Assembly: GCA_910574455.1 (NCBI GenBank)
Contig: CAJSYZ010000006.1
Location: 372,001-436,000, forward strand
Direction of reading: 5' to 3'
Length of the DNA stretch: 64,000 bases
Origin: Trichaptum fuscoviolaceum
Lineage: Eukaryota; Basidiomycota; Agaricomycetes; Hymenochaetales; Trichaptaceae
Below the pieces are notes generated by a model, which was not told where the DNA came from, did not search any database, and worked only from the letters and a program-made list of their open reading frames with translations. The position numbers were made by a program, and so were the translations under genes. Positions 57,431 to 64,000 of the stretch are shown in pieces (position 1 is the first letter of the stretch; each line of letters opens with the position of its first letter).

Positions 57431-60095
57431 ATCGGTTGAAGGTCATCCGACAATGCCTTACTGATGGATCGACGGCGATGCGTGAAGGGAGGAGATCGAA
57501 CTAACTTCATCATTTATCAGATATTGTCAGACATATAGCCAGTGTATTGCGGCCTCACATTGCCGCAGCCGCTGGCCAGTCCGGCCTGCACATATACTTC
57601 TTGACTTCTTGGACGTCCCCCTTCTTTGCATCGCAAGTTTGCGCAAAACATCCCAGCCCCTTTTCTTGAGGGTCAATCGAACTGATCATCCCAATATCGT
57701 ACAAATGGTGACAAAATGGGAGAAAAATAGGCCCACTGGGGAAAAAGACTTGTCGACACGAAAACTACCTGTTGTATCTGTGCTCAACCAAAACACACGC
57801 GAGGAGAGACGAATACTGCAAGCGACTGGTTTCTATTCCCTCCCCAAAGCCTTAATCTTGTCGCCTCCTATCTTTCTTGTCTGTAACATAGCGTATCACT
57901 TGTATCCCTGGGACGTTTACTCGTAGCTGGTGATTTTTTCTTCATTTTGTCGACCATGTGTTTCGTTTTCTTGGTCCCTTCCTCTGCGTATTTTCACATT
58001 TCATCTTTCGTCTTGTCATTCATTTTCCCCTTATGCATCACCAACTCATTCCATTTTCATCATATGCATCTTTGCTATCAGTGCCTTATATTGTTTTATT
58101 CTGCTAATGTCGCATCTTGCTATCTTGTCGTGTATATATTGAACTGCTTTACTTCTTGCTCATCTCATCTACTCTATGCACTTCGAGTTCGACTCATTGC
58201 TATCGTAGCACTGCATTCTTCTTATTCTATCGTAGTGACTTTCCCCCTCATTCTCACTTTCTTCTTATTTCTACGGATGCGCATGCTCAACTACATCGAT
58301 CAGAATTCCAGTCTCTTGCATTGACCACCGTTTTCTTCTTGTTTTCTCGAGTAGGATAGGTAGTGCTGACCATTGCATTTTGCAGTTGGGCCCTTGATAT
58401 AATATATGTCTCATTTTTCTTGATACAATATTTCGCGTCGCGGTCGAGTCGAACGTGTCCGGGACCGGCCGGCGGCTTACGTTTACGGAGGACTTAACAT
58501 CTAAGTAGTGTATGTCCTAAAACAGCTGACTCATAAGACATGTATTTATTAGGTTAACTAGGGCTGCTTTAGCATTTTGTAAGCAAGCTAGACACATAAA
58601 ACTTCCTATATATAGAGTGCAGTATATAAATATATATACTACTTCGCTAGCAGCTGGCGGCATGCCGAGTAGGAATTGGAATCTCCTCTACAATGTCGAT
58701 CGAATCTCGAGACTTCAGTACATTGGGTATCTGGGTAAGCTTCCATTCTAACCCTTCCCAAAAAGTCACAGTTCGCAGTCTGCTTCCGTAGGGTACTATA
58801 GAGGCACAAGCGGCAGAGCTTGAGAGAAAACATCTAGATAGGAGCATCTTTGAGCTAAGCGTTGCGATGCTGCGACCGTGTCACGGTATGTATGTTCGCG
58901 AAGCGTTTCCTCTCGACAGCTGAGCGGCTTCGATGCGCGAGACGGACCGTATCCGACCGTCCACCGTCAGCTGTCGCGCTCAGAAGACGGAGAAGAGGTG
59001 TGTATAAGACGAAGTTAGGTCACACAGATCATCCCATGCGCCGAACGGCGGTTTTGTTCGGCCCCTGTCTAAGGTTTGTACGGTAGCCATAGAGAAGGCT
59101 TCGCTTTAAAGACCACGAAATGAAGGGAACTTGGCATGCGAAATGAGGGGAGATGAGCCTGGTGAGCGAATGGTATGAAAACTCCGACTCGGGCTTCCAC
59201 GCCGAGATATCATACGAATGACGTTCCGTCCTTTAGGTTTATATCCTCGAGGGGGTCCTTCGAGCTTCTTCCTCTGCTTATCAAGTTGACACAGCCTATC
59301 TTGGCTCTCCTGGGACTAGACGTGATCAGCGGTTTCTGAATAAGGACAGAACCTGCCAGTGAGGGGATTGGGTGCCAGGATTGAGCGGAGATTGGGGAAC
59401 GTACTCCGGCCTTTGCAGAGATTGATTCGACCTTCTGTTCTGATGCAGAAGCATCCTGAAGAGCAGAAGGAATAAGAAAATATCTTGAAGCTCCTAGAAC
59501 ATGCACCCAGCACTTCACCCGAGGCTAGTCCTATAATTATCGTCGTAAGCGACTCCGAGTCGAAGCTGTTCAGACTCAAATGAAATACGCCAGTGAATGC
59601 CGTAAAGGTGTGCGTCATAACATCATAATGGAAATGAGACTTTGCGGCGGAACCAAATCCCAGGCCATCCAAAGCATCAAGATGCATACTGGCAGAATAA
59701 ATGAAGATGAATGCCAGTGTACGGCAGCGAGCACATAACGTTATCAAGATACCAGTGCCAGATTCCCTTGTACCTTGTACCGTTTCGTCCGGGGGAAACT
59801 CGATCTAGTCGGCCGGATCTTGGGCCAAGGACTCGGTTCCCAAGGCTGCTACTCGAAGAGACTGCGTCGCCAGCGCCTTGGGTCGTGTGTGCACACCGGC
59901 ACCCGTTCTTTGAAAATGCTATTTATTTTGATGACTAATTTGATTAGCGGACGGAGTTTTGACAAGTTGATGCTCAGAGAAAAGAGACCGGAGAAAGAGA
60001 GCTGGACGAAAGTACTAGCGGAGGGGATGGGTATCAGATGGGCTTCGAATTCCCGGAAGCGATGGCTATGATCTGGGACAAGGTCATTCCATATT
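57431..60095. other. 2.7-kb intergenic region
   Basis: Holds the velvet 3' flank, then a strongly pyrimidine-rich block on the plus strand (about 57930-58360). An AT-rich stretch (58590-58645) follows. Minus-strand open frames at 58639-58847 and 59210-59747 look mildly protein-like but cannot be joined into a convincing gene. No repeat or RNA gene was recognised. Confidence 0.45.
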
Positions 60096-61976
60096 TTATG
60101 ATTGCGTGTAGAAATTTTTATCTGGTTCTGCTCCGAGCGCAGGTTTCAGCGCCGACTGCACAATGTAGCTTCGGCCATTAAGGCACCTTCTCTGCAACAG
60201 GATGAATCAGAGAAGTGCGAGAGGATGGATATGCGTATTTTGAACTTACTTCGAAGATAAAATCGGAGTGAATGATCTTCATGACGCTCTGTGCTATGTC
60301 CATTATGTAGTCCATCTCCCTTCGCAAATTGCTGTTTCCTCGACTCGGGTACTGCATAGTAAACACATCGGTATTTATCAGGGTATGAAGCTTCCGGGAC
60401 TTCTCGATCGTGTACGCAAAGTTGGTCTAATAAAAGAAGAAAGTTATTAATCATGGATATACATGAATAAACAAGCCCCCTTCTTGTTTTTGTTGTTGAT
60501 TACTCACCGTACTAGAGTGAAAAAAGCTCATGGCCAACTCTTTGAGTTCAGTGCATCGTTCACAGATGACCGGCAGAGATGTCGGCGAGAAACTTGTGCC
60601 ATAGAACGCCAGCTCAGTGATGTTATTTCCGAACGTTTTCACAATGTATTCAATGAATTGATGAGAAAGCGTGCCGGTACCGGTACGCCTAGGCTTGCAT
60701 ATCGTCAGACTTGTGAGTGAAGCGCCGGAGTCTTTAAGGTTTGTTAGGAGAGTCATGGCGCGCTCGAATGGAAAGCCTATCGCGCAAGCGAAGCTTAGAG
60801 TCAATATGCGGAGATTCTTCACGCCTTGGTATTTTTCTTCGGCGGGAATCACCTCACCATCCTAAGCACAAACAGCCCGGGCCAGTGTGTTAGAGTAGCC
60901 AGATATCGTCAATTTCCAGAACTCACCGATATCATGATAGCCAGCGACTCCAGTTTCGGGGTGAAGTGCAGAACTCGGAGAATCGAGAGGCAATCTACCC
61001 CCTCGCAGGAAGCGATACTTAGTGATGTGAGATTAGGGAGGAAAACGAGCAGACGAGAAAGTATGCTCGGATTGAGGTTCGGAGTGCTCTGGAGAACGTG
61101 ACATACAGGTCAGTCGTCAGGATCAAGAAGAGTATACAGGAAATAAGTGCGAACCATGATTCCTAGATGCTTAAGCATTTCCATGGACGATGACGCCCAC
61201 CCCGGCAGCATATCAAGTAGGTTAGTCGATGCGTTGTCCAAGGTCACCCTCCGCAACCCATGAAGCTTAGACAGCGCTTCTACCTGCCCTGCAAGGTCAC
61301 GTCCAGTCAGGAACGCGTTCACGCGTATCTCCTCAAGCCTGTCCTTGCCCTCCAGGGAGCTCAGATACGGAGGCATCGTAAACGGCATGGACGTCACAGT
61401 CGATGGTCCCGAGGGTAAGAAGGGTGCAAAAACCGAAGGATCGAGGTAGAACTTGACGAGCTTCGAACATAGTTTGATGGCTACTATGCACTCTTCTAGG
61501 AAGCTACGGTCTGGTGGAGTCACGGCATGCGGTAGAGCCCTGGAACTTCTAGTGAACGGTATTGCAGTTATGCCTATGCACATACGATAAGATTGAGTAT
61601 GGGTGGACCCGGTCTATGTAAAACGGCTCACCGCACACTCGAACACTGAGTGCCACTTCGGAACGCATCCTCATAGCGCGAAAGGGTGATAATGTCTAAA
61701 AAGGAAGAAAACAACCCGTTGTAGACTATTAGCGCCCGCATCAGATCCTCGAAGACGCACGCGACGAAGGGGGGGGGAAACCACAGATATACGTACTTTC
61801 GGGTACTTCTGCGCCAAGTATTCGTCGAACACAATAGTCTGGTACATAATGGGCACCACGGCAAGCCAGAACGAGCGCGAAACTAGCGAGGCGGTTATGA
61901 GGTCCCCTGGCCTTTCAGCCAGATGTGACATTATGCCGTCCAGGACATCGTAAGACAGATCTCTGATGTGCACCAT
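60096..61976 (-). CDS. F-box protein with LRR-like region
   Basis: Likely substrate adaptor of an SCF ubiquitin ligase. The first ATG of the frame (61976) begins MVHIRDLSYDVLDGIMSHL and continues ITASLVSRSFWLAVVPIMYQ, an F-box-like motif at the very N-terminus. The rest alternates hydrophobic strands and helices as in irregular leucine-rich repeats. Examples are VEALSKLHGLRRVTLDNAS, LPNLTSLSIASCEGVDCLSI, LRILTLSFACAIGFPFERAM and SLTSLTICKPRR. A late segment, NNITELAFYGTSFSPTSLPV, precedes CTELKELAMSFF. The end is less certain: splicing a 58-base intron after HSDFIFE gives a tail to TAA 60096-60098, while reading through stops at 60178. Agaricomycetes carry hundreds of such genes and targets are unknown. 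It converges on no clear gene at left. Confidence 0.8.
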
Positions 61977-62713
61977 ATTGTTCGTCTCGTCGAAATGCAG
62001 GTTCAAGGAGAACAAGTGGCGATGTTAGTAGTGAGATGATGGTTGCAAAGTGAGTCAGTCACAAAGAAAAGTTCGCCGGGTAAAGCGATATTGGGGTTTA
62101 TTGACGCTCAATCAGCGCCCAGAATAAATCTTTCTTGATCGCGATCTCTAGGATTGTAACTGTCTGTTAACTCCGATGTTCCAATGTAATGTCCGGTCAG
62201 CTGAGAGTTCATTGCTGTACCTTGTTCAAGAGGAACTCGTGTGGCTGTTGGAGTTCAAGTTCAGGATACGTTGATTACAAGGCTTGAAGCTCACTTCAAG
62301 TCAGTTTAAGTGCCGCTTACTAAACCTAGTCCGCGATGATATTATTGAGTTGACTTTCTCGAGGCTCGACAGCGCCCATGTAGTCCGATTGTTAGTCGTT
62401 GGATACGCGTTGTGATGCTTGAGGCAGCATTACAAGTGCGTCTCTGCGGAATTTTGTCATCGCTTTTAATTGTAAGAGCAGCTAATATCTACAACTGAAA
62501 ATACGAGCTACGTAGATCTTCTCGGTCTGACTATGACCAGGAGGTGACATTAGGAAACAGCTACAGACACATGAGAACCTGAAGTTCTCAAAGTAGTGTG
62601 CTGAGAACCGCATCAGAGCCAAAGAGTAAGACATTATAGCACAAGCAAATTCAAAGACGGTCCGCTCTCACCGTCTGGTTTGGAACAACGGAGAAACGAC
62701 GCAGGTGCTCAAA
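61977..62713. other. intergenic, F-box gene promoter
   Basis: 737 bases between two minus-strand genes, with the F-box promoter next to 61977. No open frame, repeat or RNA gene worth reporting. Confidence 0.55.
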
Positions 62714-63952
62714 TCAGCTTGCAGAACCCTTTATAGCTTTGATAACCTCCTCCGTGGCCAACAATCGGTGTCTTGTCATAGCAATAGAATCATTAATGGG
62801 TATGCAGGAGATGTTGCTAATGAACTCACTTCTTTTCGGAGTGCACACGCATGCATATTTCACAAAACCTTTTATATTCTCGAATTTCTGAGCAGATCTC
62901 GCAGAGTCTATCAAGCGGCCGATTGTTGGTCACGCATGCGCAATCTTTAATGAATTTCTTCATATCTGTTCCATCACCAATGTTGCTGATATTGATAGCA
63001 CATACGCCCAGAGACTCGTCCTCCAGGCAATGGTCATTAGCAAAAAAAGTCTCTAGTTTCAGCTTCCTGCAGTAGACAAGGTCAATAAACATAAGCAGCG
63101 ACGGCGGAATTGAAAGGCGAACCCGGCGTAGTTAGCTTTTACTTTCTCAAAATTTGCCTTCTCGTCCAGAAAGTGACGAATCTAGGGACAAGGCTTAATT
63201 AGCATATCGACGACTTGAGAACAGGAACAACGTACTAAGCCTCCCCAGTCCAGCTTCTTACGGAAGATGGGGTCACAACGAGCACAGACAAAACAATCTT
63301 TGAGTAGATCTAGGTCGCTTGTGGTTAAGTGTAAAACATCCAGGTCTTTCGCCAATTGTTTTGCAATTAGAATTGCCCGTGCGTCTGGAGTACACTTTGC
63401 AACCAGGTGTCCTGACCCCCAAGGTTGATGATCCGATAACAGGACACTGAAAGTCGTCTGTGGTCTGTATGGCATGTTCGTGTACTTGAATAGCGCGCAA
63501 CAGTGTTCGAGAACGTTTGAATCCGCTTTAGAAAAGCTCCTTGAAGTTTTATCCTGGTCGCAATCGCTTACCCTTTCATCTGAGGAGATTAAACCACACT
63601 CAGCGAAGGCTAACAACATGGCAGCTCCGCAAAGGTCAGCTTCTTCCTGGAACCTTTTTGTCCCAAAATCGAGAGCGCAGGTTTTGACGATTTGCATATC
63701 ACCTTCGCTAACTGTTTCGTGTAGCCCATCTGCATTTATGATATTCGACACGTCAGGTAGCTCGAGTAGTTCGTCGTGTAAGAGGAGCAGCTTGGCTTCG
63801 TTGGACATCGCCAGTGACCGGGCAAATCCACGGATTGCCTGTTTGCGGCTGGAAATACACGAACTTCGGGCAATGCGGAAGATCTTGTCTCTTCTAAGAC
63901 GGATAGTTTCCTCTAATTGAGGCCGCAATATAGCCCATGCTATACGAAACAT
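62714..63952 (-). CDS. Cys-containing protein of unknown function, 5' end uncertain
   Basis: I do not recognise a named domain. The long first exon runs from MFRIAWAILRPQLEETIRLR through LLLLHDELLELPDVSNII and YRPQTTFSVLLSDHQPWG to DCFVCARCDPIFRKKLDWGG. Three introns follow: GGL joins IRHFLDEKANFEKVKANYA, which joins GKLKLETFFANDHCLEDESL. The exon ending RLCEICSEIREYKRFCEICM then joins HRLLATEEVIKAIKGSAS (stop 62714-62716). The CxxC pairs (FVCARC, CEIC, CEIC) may bind a metal. A short Cys segment followed by W-x-x-L-x-x-HF is common at the C-terminus of agaricomycete F-box-type proteins, so an F-box exon could lie beyond the right edge. The ATG at 63952 is only 48 bases from the end, so the gene may be incomplete. 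Confidence 0.7.
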
Positions 63953-64000
63953 GAAAGGTGAATAGGTGTAGGTAATTCTTGTTTAGTTGAACCTCACCTC

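Noticed and set aside
59210..59747. Two overlapping minus-strand frames that might form a small gene
   Set aside because: No intron of reasonable size joins them in frame.
61765..61780. Run of about ten G residues inside the F-box gene
   Set aside because: Falls in an intron; could be a sequencing-length ambiguity but does not affect the protein.

Overview
The window is nuclear DNA of a filamentous basidiomycete fungus, most likely a mushroom-forming agaricomycete. The genes are broken by many introns of about 50 bases with GT-AG ends and CTRAY branch sites. The gene set (an FKS-type glucan synthase, a velvet factor, an F-box protein, GH92 and S10 hydrolases, isopenicillin-N-synthase-like oxygenases and large secreted DUF7029/DUF7223-like proteins) is typical of that group. 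No bacterial operons, CRISPR arrays, rRNA genes, intact transposons or convincing tRNA genes were found. All coordinates for split genes are start-to-stop spans that include introns; the reading frames were joined by hand.

Left part (1-17.6 kb). Three genes for secreted hydrolases lie head to tail on the minus strand: a GH92 alpha-mannosidase and two serine carboxypeptidases (S10). A dienelactone-hydrolase-family gene follows, then a tandem pair of Fe(II)/2-oxoglutarate-type oxygenase genes on the plus strand. A small five-exon gene for a disordered protein, easily missed because every exon is short, sits at 16.96-17.59 kb.

Middle part (19.4-25.7 kb). Two homologous single-pass membrane proteins, both exactly 138 residues and both intronless, face each other. 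Between them lie a REV7/MAD2B HORMA protein (plus strand) and a hexokinase (minus strand).

Central block (26-43.3 kb, all minus strand). Three paralogous secreted or membrane-tethered proteins alternate with two unrelated enzymes, giving paralog 1, hydantoinase/oxoprolinase-DUF917 fusion, paralog 2, membrane-anchored alpha/beta hydrolase with a TAP-like C-terminus, paralog 3. The three paralogs share the last intron, a conserved C-terminal tail ending in Phe-Lys, a dibasic KR site and a TATA box 110-130 bases upstream of the start codon. This is the least described and most interesting part of the window.

Right part (45.4-64 kb). A full-length 1,3-beta-glucan synthase, a VelB-like velvet regulator with a very large insertion inside its DNA-binding domain, an F-box/LRR-like protein, and a Cys-containing protein of unknown function at the right edge. 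The 3-kb gap between glucan synthase and velvet genes holds three copies of a CCAAT-bearing repeat and a strong-looking CRE plus TATA promoter.

Taken together, the hydrolases (mannosidase, carboxypeptidases, TAP-like peptidase, oxoprolinase-like enzyme) suggest a region rich in glycoprotein and peptide scavenging functions. The housekeeping genes (REV7, hexokinase, FKS, velvet) show ordinary intact reading frames. Functional links between neighbours are inference only.
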